This document shows, one piece after another, positions 1 through 10,759 of a DNA stretch of 64,000 nt. Numbering within the stretch: position 1 is the first letter of the stretch; every line of letters starts with the position of its first letter. The position numbers were made by a program, and so were the translations under genes. The notes under the pieces are model-generated. The model did not search any database. It saw nothing but the letters and a program-made list of their open reading frames with translations, and was not told the DNA's origin. The DNA lies in contig JBNGIO010006223.1 in the NCBI GenBank assembly GCA_049999805.1, forward strand, positions 263,356-327,355, in the 5' to 3' direction. The DNA is from Folioceros fuciformis. Its lineage: Eukaryota; Anthocerotophyta; Anthocerotopsida; Anthocerotales.

Positions 1-79
1 AACATGGCGTGAACCTTATTACGTTTATCACGTGCACGGTGTTCCATGCTTGGAATTTGGACGTGACTCACCTTATCAA

Positions 80-1140
80 CCTCTCAATCCCTCCTCTGTC
101 GAGTTCAAACTGTGTATAAGGGAAGAGTGGTGTCCTACTGAAGCTATGAGAGTAGGAGCTGAAGCGATGAGTTCTCGAGTCCAGCGGAAGCTATGAATTT
201 AGGAGCTTGAAGCTATGAGTGTAGGAGCTGAAGCTGAGTTCTTGTGTCCAGCTGAAGTTATGAGTTTAGGAGTTGAAGCTATGAGTTTAGGAGGTGCAGA
301 TATGAGTGAAGACGAGGAGTCGTGTAATTTTTTTCGAGCTGAAGTTTTGAGTGTTAGTCCTATAGTCTCTTTTCGAGCTGAAGGTATGAGTGTGAGAGTT
401 GACGCTATGAGAGACGGTAAGTCATGTGTTGAGCTGAAGCTATGAGTGTGGACGAGTAGTCCTCGAGCTCAAGATACGAGAACGAAGGAGGAGGAGTATG
501 TGTCGAGTTGAAGGTATGAGTGTTTGAGCTGAAGCTACGAGTGTAGGCTGAGTGTAGGTGAGGAGTCAGGTGTTGCTGCAGCGATGAGCGTAGTGGAGGA
601 GTTCTGCGTCGAGCTCAAGGTATGAATGTAGACAAGGAGGTTTGTGTTGACGAGCTCACGCTGTGAGTATAGACGAGGGGAGTATGTGTCGAGAGCTGAA
701 GCTATTAGTGTAGGCTCTGAGTGTAGCTAGGAGTCCTATGTCGAGTTCCAGCTATGAGGGTAGACGAGTTTGTCGAGCTCAAGGTAGGAGTATAGACGAG
801 GAGTCGTATGCGGGGCTAAAGCTTTTAGTTTAGACTATGAGTATAAATGAGAAGTCTTATGTGTAGACGGGGAGTCTTTAAGCTTGAGCTATGGGCGTGG
901 AGAAGAGTCTCTTGTCGATTTCAAGCCATGAGTTCAGGGCCTTGAGTGTAGATGAGGAGTCTGAGTCGAGCTGAACCTATGAGTATTTACGAGTAGTCCT
1001 GCGCCGAGCTCTACCCATGAGCGGAGAGGGGTCCTCTGTCGAGTTCAACCTCGGAGTTCAAGCAAACGAGTCCTGTCTCCAGCTGAGCTATGAGATTTAC
1101 AACGAGTTTGTATCGAGCTCAAGCCGGGATTGTAGAGAGG
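80..1140. repeat. degenerate minisatellite, GAGCTGAAGCTATGAGTG-type units
   Basis: Variants of the phrases GAGCTGAAGCTATGAGTGTA and GACGAGGAGTCSTRTGTC recur every 30–45 bases across about 1 kb, with many substitutions and small indels. The short open frames here (for example 215–445) are by-products of the repeat and carry no recognisable domain. It looks like an old tandem array that has diverged. I cannot assign it to a transposon. Confidence 0.75.
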
Positions 1141-4100
1141 AACCTTGTCTCCAGTGTTGTAGACTTTAAAATAACAATGTTTTTTAGCACTAGTAATCGA
1201 GAAACCCGAATAATCGTCCGGCATGGTTCTCAGCACAACCATGGGCAGATAAGCACCTGGATGTTAAACTTCTGCAATGCCATTCGATTCATGTTCCACT
1301 ATCCTTGCAAAACATGCCTTCTTTGCTAGAATCAAAAGATGCAAAAATTGTCCCAAATTGCATGGTGCTTTCTATTATTCCCACAAAGCACTTGGGTTCA
1401 TTGCCAACTTCCGTCCTCCTAGAAGTATTATCACTTACTGTCGTCCTCATCAAAAACATATCCATTCTTGCTTCGAAGATGTATTCACTCTTGCTTCAAT
1501 TTTGTCATTCGAAAATCCATCACTAGTATGCCAAATGTCTTGAAGGTAGGGACTTGCAGGTCATTAACCCACTACGACAGTGGCATGCAAATTGGGAAGA
1601 AGTATTTTCATTGGCGTCACCCTAGCTTCATAGTAGTGAAGATACTTTTTCCCATGAGGCTTTGGGTGTGAAGAACTACCCTTGGTTGTATGGGTGTTGT
1701 TGAGTTGGGATGCATTGTTGAAGAAAATGGGTGTAAGAATCCAAGACACGAAGGTCCTTTTATGGAGGTGCATGGAAGCACTCTTTGCTTTGTCTGCAAT
1801 AGATTTTTGGTTCGGCCAAGGATATACATATTACTCCTTTCACAGGCATAAGCCAAACTACTTACTTCTTTGTCATCTAAGCTTTATGGCCCTCAAGGGA
1901 ATGTCGTTCTACAAAAAGAGTAAATAAATGAAATGGGTGTAAGATGAAACATGTAGGCAAACCAATTGTATTTATGAATATAGTTATCTTACCTAAATCT
2001 TTTGCTTCTATGCCATCTTGAGGTAGCTTGTCTTGGATGGTAGCATATCAGTATCACCAAGGCAGCAAAGGTAGTTCATGGACAGACCTAAGAATTTTTC
2101 TCGCACTGCATGTACTTTCCTTTTCTTTTTTTATCAAAGAAACGCCTCCGAAACAAAGGACATAGTTCATCTTTTTCCTTCACTATTGAATTAAGCCTAC
2201 CATGGGTTACATGGAGAACTATAGACTAGTGCATGTATCTTGACTTCATCCCCTTCCTACAAGATAGCGGAGGCAAAAATAGTCAATTTGTAAAAATCAC
2301 ACCAAGTGAGAAAGAAGTGTTGAGATGGTTATTTGAAGAGTGGTATACAGCAAACCATGATCTATATCTACCTCCATCTATATTTTTCTTGGTCATGGAG
2401 ACCTATATTGTTGTAGGGTTTACCATGTTTTTGCCTACCATGTGGACATTTAGCCAAATCCCTAGATTTGGAACCCATTAAAAACGCTACTTCTTGTATG
2501 AACATGATCGCATGTTGTATTATGAGACACTTCAAAAATTATTGTGTTTCTGGATATCTTATAATATTATGCAACTTGATAAACCCTAAGCAAATGACAT
2601 AAAGTAACATAACCCCATTTCGGGAGATTGTATCAAAGTGCAACTTTTGTGATCCTCGTCATATGGCATGCAATGCCTTCCTCCATAAGAACTTGCTAGA
2701 GAACTTGTGATGCGCCTTAACATGGCCCTATTATGAAGCAAGATCGTAGCGTGCAAAAGTTGGCCATTAGATGATTGATAGTTGCTTTGAATATGAGATC
2801 TATGACTTTGAGGAGTTTGGTTTATATGGTCTTCACTTGTTGGATACTGAGCTTTGCCTAACTATATCTGAAAAGTTTACATGGAGATTGTAAAAATATT
2901 GGTGTGGAAAGTAGACATTGGTATAGAGCGTGCCAAGAACATATGGCATTGAGTTCAAACAACAGGTTTGACCACCTGGTTTGCAGTATTGCTATGTTTG
3001 AACTCTGAAATTGCTTATCCTTACTTCAATTGAGCATTGCCAAATGTGTCCAAGTGCTGGGCCTTCATTAATTCAAACAAGTTAGTCGTAGGATGCCACT
3101 GTTTAGTATTCTGATTAATATGGTTTCTTCCGATCCCAAATGTTCTCTTCTAAGCAATTGTCAAACCACGCCTCCTCCTTGTCAAAAGCCTTTCCCATGG
3201 CTTTCCTGCCTTTCCCATGGCTTTCCAACGAGGCGTTCGGCCCACCCTAGGAACCACGACAGAGCCATTTTGGTAGAATGTGACAGACCTTCGACGTTGA
3301 TAGACTTCTGATGGCACTTCCGTGGAGAAAGTCGGAAGCCTTCTCGCAGTTGTTGTCTGGCATTCGGGTTCAGTGTGGTACGAGATGCTCTTGAAGACCG
3401 AAGGTACGCTGTTAGCAGTGTAGCGTGACATACGCGGGCCCGCAATTCCTATGGCGAGCCTTCTGCTTAGCCGTTGCATTGCTTTCAATCCACCAGACCA
3501 AGGACGGTGGTCCGAGATGCAGGCACCAACTTAAAAGTTTATGGTGGAAGAGTCGCAATGGTGCAGGGGTTGGTAATCGGTGTGCTTGATGTGGTACCTG
3601 GAAATCGGGAGATCTTGTTGTACACCACTAGTCGCATTGCAAGCCTTCAAAGACGACCAAGAAGTAGGAAGCGCACCCCGCAACGTCCGGGTCGGCCGCC
3701 TTGCCAAGCCAACGAGGTCCTCCACTTCGGCGGGGCTGCGGATTTGGCTTGGCCCCAGTAGGGCATTGCTGTCCAACAGGAAAACGAATGTGACGGCGCG
3801 TGAGCCATCCCCTAGACTCTGGGGCTGTAATTGCTAATTAGGTTCTTATGTCAAATATCATTCACATCCAGAGGTACATGATCTAATCCACATAACATGC
3901 TTGAGAGGCCAGGACTTGGATGGGTTCCTCATTGCGGAAATCCGTCTGCTTCTGATGAGGCACATGGGGACCCGTGGGCACATGAAATCTCCTTTATTGA
4001 GAAAAACAGGATGGGAAATCCATCCACCCAAAAGAGGAGAGACAAACCAGAAGGAGCGACAATCCTACCCAAAGGCACTTGTAGCGCTCTGTCGAAGCTC

Positions 4101-4160
4101 ACCGTATGCAGTACCCGCTGGGACTGTAGGGCGCTCTGAGGGTTTTGTCAGATGGTTGGC
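1141..4160. other. no recognisable gene
   Basis: The first part (to about 3.0 kb) is AT-rich with only short open frames on both strands and no domain I recognise. From about 3.1 to 3.85 kb the base composition is more GC-rich and a 14-base phrase, CTTTCCCATGGCTT, occurs twice within 40 bases. Two overlapping frames of about 110 codons there have no family signature. The frame that becomes TPT1 exon 1 is open from about 3901, which could be 5' UTR or a longer N-terminus. Confidence 0.5.
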
Positions 4161-4266
4161 GATGTTGCACTCTGTCTGTTCCAGCTACTTAGGTTGGGGA
4201 AGTTCACGGAGTCGATCTCAGTTAGCACGACTGGAAATTGAAGCTGGATCAGACTCTGCACGCAGC

Positions 4267-5964
4267 ATGCCTCGACGGAGGAAACCTAAGGAAGACTCTT
4301 CGTTGGAATCACCGCAACCATGGGAGCGTCACCGAGTAAACGAGGTCCAGGAGAAAAGGAAGGAAAGGGAGAGCAAGGCGGCTCAAGTGAGGACGCCGTT
4401 GGACGTGGCGTTATCGAGTGAACCCCAGACGCCTCTCCCGCTTCAAGCGCATCGCAATGACGGTGGCTTGGAGGGGAGCCAGAGGATTCCTGACACCCCA
4501 GCAGCAGCCTATGTCTCGCAAGACAGAAATATGCCCACCGCTTCTGTCCAATCGCCTGCTGGCGCCAATGTCAATAGGGGGCAAACACAAAGTGCAGATG
4601 ACATGTCCCAAAGGTCATGGGCGCAACCTTCTCGTGGCAGAGGACGAGGACCTGGAGCTGGAGCTGGACCAGGAATGGGAGTAGGAAGAGGGGGCGGTGC
4701 AGATCGCATAGATGCTCTTGGCAGGCAGATGTAAGTGCTTAGGTCCAAGTTCCACTAGTGCTTACGTGTGTGACCGGGTGGAGGTAGCAAGATAGCATTT
4801 TTGATGCCTTTCTACTTCGGTTGCAGGACCGCAATGTGTTCTACGGCACTGGGCTGTAGATTGTAAGCACGTCATGGAAAGGGAGGTAGCAGGATTGCGA
4901 TTTTGATGCTTTTGATATTCCGGTTGCAGGACCGCAATACTACGGCACCGGGCTGTAGATTTTAATCTCGTTATGAGGAGTGATGGCTACGTCGAAGTAG
5001 CTGAGCTGTTGAAGCTGACAGTGAGAACGTCAGCAGGCGTGCCCTTGAACTTACACACGCTCGAGGACGTCTTCGAGGTACTCCTTCCACTAATCTGTTC
5101 AGCTAGCGCTATCTGAAATTTTCCACCATGCTTTCTCACTGCCCCTTGCACTCCAACAGGCCGTAGATCGTGATAAGAAGCAGAGATTTGGGCTGCGGAA
5201 TGAGAATGCCAAGTTCTTGATAAGGGCTAACCAAGGTCATTCCATTGAGGTAAAATCTTTGTCGTGTTGGAAATAAGGGCAAGCTGAAGAGAGAGGAATG
5301 CCTGGGGCAGCCGTGTGTGATGCAGCACAGAACTGCCATAACGTGATCCATTTCAGGTGGTCAAGACAGAAGACCTGCTAAAGCCGATTCTGTCCGCACA
5401 AGACGTCCCAGGTGTTGAGCCAGAGCAAGCTGTGTTGCCAGCAAGGTGCAATCGTTTAAAGTTTCTTGCCAAAACTAAGGTGGTTTTTCTTGTGAAGTGT
5501 GTGTTCATGGAACATACCACAAGTATCTGGACGCAATTAACAAGGAGGGGCTGAAAAGAATGGGGCGGCTGCACGTTCACTTTGCTTCAGGCTTGCCAAG
5601 AGAAAACGGAGTTATCAGTGGTCAGTGTAAAGTTGATACTTCACTGTGACAAGGACTATGTCATGTCTTGCTGAAGTCTCACACGCCCATGTTTTGTCGC
5701 CACCAGGAATGCGAGCAACTTCGGAAGTTCTGATCCATCTGGATGTGGAGAAGGCTCTAAAAGGTGACGACTCTGCCCTGGATGCGCTTCCCATTTTTCT
5801 TTCACGGTTGCGCACCCTGATCTGATGCTACACTTTGAGTGGCAGATGGGATGAAACTGTTCATTTCAGAAAACGGCGTCATTCTCACGGAAGGCTTCGA
5901 CGGGGTTGTTCCCACGGAGTACTTCCGGAAAGTGGAGGTCTTGTCTTTAAAGGGAAAACACTAA
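4267..5964 (+). CDS. TPT1: tRNA 2'-phosphotransferase (Tpt1/KptA family), 7 exons
   Basis: Transfers the 2'-phosphate left at a spliced tRNA junction to NAD+, the last step of tRNA splicing. Exons: 4267–4730, 4930–5077, 5160–5249, 5357–5411, 5498–5620, 5707–5763, 5846–5964 (351 aa). All introns are GT–AG and phases agree. Family landmarks appear in order: IDALGRQ, TAILRH (catalytic Arg-His), MRSDGYVEVAELL, KKQRFGL, LIRANQGHSIE, VHGTYHKYLDAI, GLPRENGVISGMRATSEVLI (catalytic Arg region) and NGVILTEGFDGVVP. The 150-residue N-terminus is low-complexity and ends in an RG/GA-rich stretch. The start is uncertain: in-frame ATGs also lie at 3955 and 4162. I chose 4267 (MPRRRKPKED) because composition upstream looks less coding. 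Intron 1 contains a duplicated, potentially spliceable copy of the start of exon 2. The gene is convergent with the isomerase downstream, 258 bases from stop to stop. Confidence 0.9.
4781..4978 (+). repeat. tandem duplication of intron end plus exon start in TPT1; candidate 36-nt cassette exon at 4827–4862
   Basis: Two copies of about 100 bases (4781–4882 and 4883–4978) share the branch/polypyrimidine region, the acceptor CGGTTGCAG and the exon beginning GACCGCAAT. The downstream copy is the real exon 2. The upstream copy carries small insertions but has a good acceptor (TTGCAG before 4827) and a good donor (GTAAGC at 4863). The 36 bases between them can be read in frame, adding 12 residues without a stop just before the catalytic TAILRH motif. 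Confidence 0.75.
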
Positions 5965-6222
5965 TCACTATCGTGCCGAGTGCTTTTCTGGTTGCTCCAG
6001 AAGTGTCTGGAACTCAAGACGGAGGGGGTGGGGGGGTTTGAGTGTTTGGTAATAGCACAAGAATACGCGTCTCATAATTTCACTGTACAAGTCAAGGGGG
6101 CGGCCCCCGTAGGCTGCCTGATCCTCTGGCGCCTAACCACAGTGTTCTTCCGGGTGTGTTGCGACCATTCTTCCCATGACGTTTTCAATCCACTGCGGGC
6201 AACCCAACGCTCCCCTAGTCAT

Positions 6223-6954
6223 TCAGAGCTTAGCAAAGCCCAAGCCCAAGCCGCGACTGATGCCTAATCCGGAACGCAGATCCTCAATTTCCCGCTTGAA
6301 CATCTCCAGCTTCAGAGTCTTGTAGATGACGCGATCGTACTTTTTGGCAGCGAGCTGCTTAGCCCGCGCCAAGGCAGCCGCCAATGTGGATTCCGCATCA
6401 GGCAGAGCCGCCTCCACGAAACCGGCCTCCGCTGCAGCTTGGCCGGAGAAGCGAGAGGCCGCCAGCACGGCGCGGTGGTAGGTGGCAGCCGGGAGCTTAC
6501 AGCGCACCACAGCATTCATGCCGGGGGGAAGCGGCAGCCGATTGTCCACCTCGTTGAGGAAGATGAAGCCCTTGTCTGCGCGCATGAACCTGTAGTCATG
6601 TGCAAGAGCCATCATGCAGCCGGCGGCCACGGCGTGCCCGCGCACAGCCGCTACCGTGGGCACCGGGAAGCATAGCAGTCGCTCCAGCAGCGCGTGCGTC
6701 TGCAGAATCACCTTATCGTGATCTTCAGGATGCGCCGTAACGTAGAGCAGGTCCAGCCCGTTGGAGAAAAAGCGGCCGTCGTTGGTGGTGATGAGTGCAG
6801 AGGCGTCCGGGGCCGCCTCCACCTTGTCCAGCGCTGCCTGCAGATCCGCCAGAGTCTTGGGGTTCAGCCGGTGTTCACCATCCCCGGACAGTCGCAGCTC
6901 ATAAACTCCATCTCCTAACGCACGGACGGCTGCAAAAGGCTGCTCTTCCGCCAT
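6223..6954 (-). CDS. ECI: peroxisomal enoyl-CoA delta-isomerase (ECI-type, crotonase fold), intronless
   Basis: Predicted to shift cis-3/trans-3 enoyl-CoA double bonds to trans-2 during peroxisomal beta-oxidation of unsaturated fatty acids. The 243-residue frame shows the crotonase layout: FFSNGLDL near residue 65, VRGHAVAAGCMMALAHDYR (oxyanion-hole loop) and FLNEVD followed by LPLPPGM, where the Glu of NEVD is the expected catalytic residue. It ends in AKL, a type-1 peroxisome targeting signal, which fits the plant ECI family. The frame is open ten codons further (start at 6984), but MAEEQPFAAV at 6954 is the more usual beginning. There is no intron. A plain enoyl-CoA hydratase/isomerase of other specificity is the main alternative. 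Confidence 0.88.
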   Translation of the reverse strand: MAEEQPFAAVRALGDGVYELRLSGDGEHRLNPKTLADLQAALDKVEAAPDASALITTNDGRFFSNGLDLLYVTAHPEDHDKVILQTHALLERLLCFPVPTVAAVRGHAVAAGCMMALAHDYRFMRADKGFIFLNEVDNRLPLPPGMNAVVRCKLPAATYHRAVLAASRFSGQAAAEAGFVEAALPDAESTLAAALARAKQLAAKKYDRVIYKTLKLEMFKREIEDLRSGLGISRGLGLGFAKL

Positions 6955-7588
6955 CACACACCCTTGCACGATTACCAGCGTCACAACCCCTACAGCTGCA
7001 GACTGCTACCGTCTCCGAAAGCGTCCATCTAAAGCAGGCTCGACAGAAACGACTCCAGAATCAATACTCTAGTAATTTCACCAAACTGTTTCTCCGCCGG
7101 GCTGCCGGGTATGTCGCCGTTGTCATCAGCGGTGCTGCAGCTGCACGCGGGCCTGTCGAAGGGAGTTCGTTTCTTAGGACTGGCGGTGGCTGCGTGCAGG
7201 CAGGGATGGAGACACGTTCACAGTGATTCTGTGGGGATGACCGTCCTGAAAGCTTCCAGGTGAGGCGTCGTGAATAAGATGCGTGTCCTGTGCATGGGGG
7301 CGAGGCCCAAGCCTGATTGAAGATGTCGGTGTAGTGATGCTGCAGGGGCGAATGGGATGTGGCCATTTCTGTCCTTGGATGTGGAGGAGGTCGACCAGAC
7401 GCTCGGGGCATGGGCAGCGAAGCCGAATTGTCCTGTAAAGAACCTCACTGTCGGCAAGGTAGACCGTCTGGTTGTGAAGTGGCTTCTCAGTGCCGCTTGC
7501 GAGTTGTTTGAGTAACCAAGGCTTGACTGTCGCCTGCGGTTTGGAAGGACTCACGCCCTGACAGTCCCGTCAACGTTGCAGATTTGCA
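6955..7588. other. divergent intergenic region between ECI (−) and the PPR gene (+)
   Basis: This 634-base stretch lies between two divergently oriented starts and so should contain both promoters. I see no convincing TATA box. The open frames in it (for example on the minus strand at 7174–7554) have no recognisable domain. Confidence 0.4.
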
Positions 7589-10015
7589 GTGGATGGAGGA
7601 GCCGTATGTGCTCCGGCTCCCAGCACATTACGTAACGAGGGGTTCGATCGTAAGGGTGTTGGACATTTGGAGCTTCTGGTGCATCAAGGATGTTCTATTT
7701 CCTCGCGGCTCTTTTATCAATTACTTCAAGGATGCATCGTGGACAAAGATCTCGTGCTGGGTAGGCGGGTCCATGCCCTTGCCCTTGAAAGTGGGTATGG
7801 ATGCAACTTATTCTTGGCTAATCACTTCATCCGCATGTACGCATCTGAAGGAAAGTTGGAGGAGGCTACGCTGCTATTTTCCGAAATCAATGGACCTGAC
7901 ACTTTTTCATGGTCCTACATAATTTTGGCTCATGTTGACAGTGGGCATCATCAGCGGGCTATAGAACTGTATCAGCAGTTGCGACAATCCACTGTAATGC
8001 CAGACAACCATATTTTTGTCGCCGTCCTCAATGCGTGTGCAAGCACTGAAGATTTGGCATCTGGCAAGCAAGTCCATGTAGATATTCTTGGCAGTTTGGC
8101 GGAGCCTGATGTGTTTGTTGGCAGCAGCCTGGTAGACATGTATGCAAAATGTAGTAGTGTGCAGGATGCACGGAGGGTTTTTGACTCCGTTCCATCTAGA
8201 AATGTGGTGACCTGGAATGCCATGCTTGCAGGCTATGCTCAGGTGGGGCTGGGTCAGGAGGCTCTTGCCCTCTATGCAGGTATGCAAAAACAGGGCGTTA
8301 TTGCCGACCAGGTGACCTTTTTGTCGCTCCTCAAAGCAGTTAACGGCATGGGATCCTTACATGAAGGGAAGGTGCTTCATTCGGAAATCAAAGAACGAGG
8401 GTTTGAGGCTGATGAAGCAGTCGGCAGCAGCCTGGTACACATGTATATAAGGTGCGGAAGCTTGGAGGATGCACGCAGAGTATTTGATAGGTTACCCACA
8501 AGAGATGTTGTGACATGGAACGCTATGTTTGCAGGATACGCTCAACATGCTCTTGGTGAAGAGGCTTTTTCTCTTTACACAAGGATGCAACAAGAGTTTC
8601 ACGTTCCAGCGGATCGGGTTACATATTTGTGCCTTCTGAAAGCGTGTGCCAGCATTGGAGCTTTACAAGCTGGGAAGGAGTTGCATTTGCAGATTCAGGG
8701 AAAACAGTTGGAGTCTGACAAGTTTATTGGCAACTTCTTGGTGGACATGTATGTAAAATGCGGCTGCTTAGAGGACGCACTTCGGGTGTTTAACAGGTTG
8801 CCGACGAAAGATACTGTAACCCGGGCAGCCGTGATTGCAGGGTATACTGAGCAAGGTTTGGACCAAGAAGCATTAACTCTTTGGGCACGGATGCAACGGA
8901 ATGGTGGCAACGCACCAGACCGTGCTACGCTTGTTTGCCTTGTGAAGGCATGTGCTAAGGTTGGTGCTTTGGGTCTGGGGAAGGCTCTTCACTGTCAGAT
9001 GCAGCAGAAAGGACTGGTGGACGCTGATGTGCATGTAGGCACCAGCCTTGTGGACATGTATGCAAAATGTGGGAGTCTCCAGTGTGCTCGCAAGGTGTTT
9101 GACAGTCTACTGATAAAAAATGTGGTAACATGGAATGCCCTTCTGAATGGTTACAGCCAACACAATGATGGCCCAATGACAAGGCAGTGTTTTGCGGAGA
9201 TGCAGCGACACGGAGTAAATCCGGATGCCGTTACTTTTCTTTGCCTACTTGTGGCATGTTGCCGTGAGGGCCTGGTGTATGAGGGACAGCAGTATTTCAA
9301 GATGATGCGGGAGGAGTACGGCATTATGCCAAATGCTTCTCACCTTTCTTGTATAGTTGATCTTCTTGGCCGGTCAGGGCGCCTGGGTGAGGCAGAAAGT
9401 TTGTTGCTGTCCATGCCTGTGGATGATGCTATAGGTTGGAGATCTTTGCTGAGTGCTTGCAAACTGCACCGTGACGTAGTGCGTGGAGAGCGATGTTTTG
9501 ACCGTCTCGTTCAGATGGATACGCAGGATGGAGCTGCCTACACGATCATGTCCAACATTTATGCCGCGAGTGGCAGGTGGGTGGATGTCGATGGGATAGA
9601 AAGTCTTAGGAAGGGTGCAGGTGCGTGTAAGAAGCCTGCAAGGGCCTGGATCGAGGTGAACAATGAGGTGCATTCGTTCATTGTTGGTGAAGGAAGGGAT
9701 GACATATCCAGGAAGCTCGGCAGTGTGAATCGGCAGTTGGGGGAGGAGGTTTCTAATGTGATAAGCTCAGTTGCGGAGAGAGTCAACGATGATACCTTGT
9801 GTGAACACGCTGAGAAACTTGCATTAGCGTATGGCCTCCTCAACACCCCCAAGGGTGCAACGTTGATAGTCACGAAGAATCTTCGTATGTGCAATGACTG
9901 TCATACTGGCACCAAGATCATGTCGAGAACCGAAAGGCGAACTATTGTAGTCAGGGATACCCGCAGCGTGCATGTATTTGTGGATGGCTCGTGTTCGTGT
10001 GGGGATCGGCCATGA
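7589..10015 (+). CDS. PLS-class PPR protein with E1, E2 and a DYW:KP-type deaminase domain; candidate organelle RNA editing factor
   Basis: The 808-residue intronless frame is built of about 16–17 PPR motifs in P-L-S order (recurring LVDMYAKCG, DARRVF, VVTWNAM and GYAQ phrases), then E1/E2 (residues about 590–678) and a DYW-family domain (about 679–808). The deaminase signature is complete: HAE at 740–742, CNDCH at 768–772 and CSC at 802–804. Two features differ from ordinary DYW proteins. The PG box reads KKPARAW instead of KEPGxSW, and the last residues are CGDRP instead of CGDYW. These mark the DYW:KP class, known from hornworts, lycophytes and ferns and linked to U-to-C editing. The protein should act in plastids or mitochondria, but I see no clear targeting peptide, so the N-terminus may be incomplete. 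A 38-bp repeat array follows the stop. Confidence 0.92.
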   Translation: MDGGAVCAPAPSTLRNEGFDRKGVGHLELLVHQGCSISSRLFYQLLQGCIVDKDLVLGRRVHALALESGYGCNLFLANHFIRMYASEGKLEEATLLFSEINGPDTFSWSYIILAHVDSGHHQRAIELYQQLRQSTVMPDNHIFVAVLNACASTEDLASGKQVHVDILGSLAEPDVFVGSSLVDMYAKCSSVQDARRVFDSVPSRNVVTWNAMLAGYAQVGLGQEALALYAGMQKQGVIADQVTFLSLLKAVNGMGSLHEGKVLHSEIKERGFEADEAVGSSLVHMYIRCGSLEDARRVFDRLPTRDVVTWNAMFAGYAQHALGEEAFSLYTRMQQEFHVPADRVTYLCLLKACASIGALQAGKELHLQIQGKQLESDKFIGNFLVDMYVKCGCLEDALRVFNRLPTKDTVTRAAVIAGYTEQGLDQEALTLWARMQRNGGNAPDRATLVCLVKACAKVGALGLGKALHCQMQQKGLVDADVHVGTSLVDMYAKCGSLQCARKVFDSLLIKNVVTWNALLNGYSQHNDGPMTRQCFAEMQRHGVNPDAVTFLCLLVACCREGLVYEGQQYFKMMREEYGIMPNASHLSCIVDLLGRSGRLGEAESLLLSMPVDDAIGWRSLLSACKLHRDVVRGERCFDRLVQMDTQDGAAYTIMSNIYAASGRWVDVDGIESLRKGAGACKKPARAWIEVNNEVHSFIVGEGRDDISRKLGSVNRQLGEEVSNVISSVAERVNDDTLCEHAEKLALAYGLLNTPKGATLIVTKNLRMCNDCHTGTKIMSRTERRTIVVRDTRSVHVFVDGSCSCGDRP

Positions 10016-10189
10016 GCTTTATGGTGCTAAAATGAATTGTTGAACAGGATGTACCGGGTGAATGTCCTTCTGGAGGAGGACGCGCAAAGTACAGCAGCTA
10101 CAATATGAAGGGCAACTGCCGCGGCGACATACTTTCTATGCACTGCCACAGAAGAGGCACCCTGAATAACTACCAATGCTCGGCCACTG

Positions 10190-10378
10190 GAGAGTTACTC
10201 TGACATACCTTCCACGCCTTGCCACAGCAGAGTTACTCTAAGATACCTTCCATGCCTTGCCAGAGCAGAGTTCCTCTGAAATACCTTCCATAACTTGCCG
10301 CAATAGAGTTACTCTGAAATACCTTCCATGCCTTGACCCTGCAGAATTACTCACCTTCCCACAGAGTTACTCTGACGA
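10190..10378. repeat. 38-bp tandem repeat, about 5 copies
   Basis: Units beginning GAGTTACTCT and containing ATACCTTCCATGCCTTG start at about 10192, 10230, 10268, 10306 and 10344, an exact 38-base period. The array lies about 175 bases after the DYW:KP PPR stop codon, so it is probably in its 3' UTR or flank. The rest of 10016–10759 shows no gene. Confidence 0.85.
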
Positions 10379-10759
10379 GATTCCTGGAGATCTACCGTCT
10401 CCTTTAAGCGACTCAACTACGCTGAAGAATGAAACCAGAGGACCAGGACCTGCGTGGATCTCCGCGCTCGTCTACCTTAGACAACGTCTTGCAGTCGTTC
10501 GCCAGAAGTGGGTGGCGACGTACTGACAACGCAGAGAAATCGAAACAGAAGGTAGGATCGGAAAGTCGACAGTTCTGATAAGCAACTTGGGGTGAATCCT
10601 GGTGCGCACAACCGAGCAATATTCGGGGACTCCCAAGTTGGGAGAACTGTCCACTAAGGTTAAGCCGACAAGTGCCGTCAATTCTTCATGATCTTGAAAC
10701 CGCAACATGTAAGGCAGATTAGAAGTTAGCCAAGCACAAGGCACTTGATAACAGCGTCT

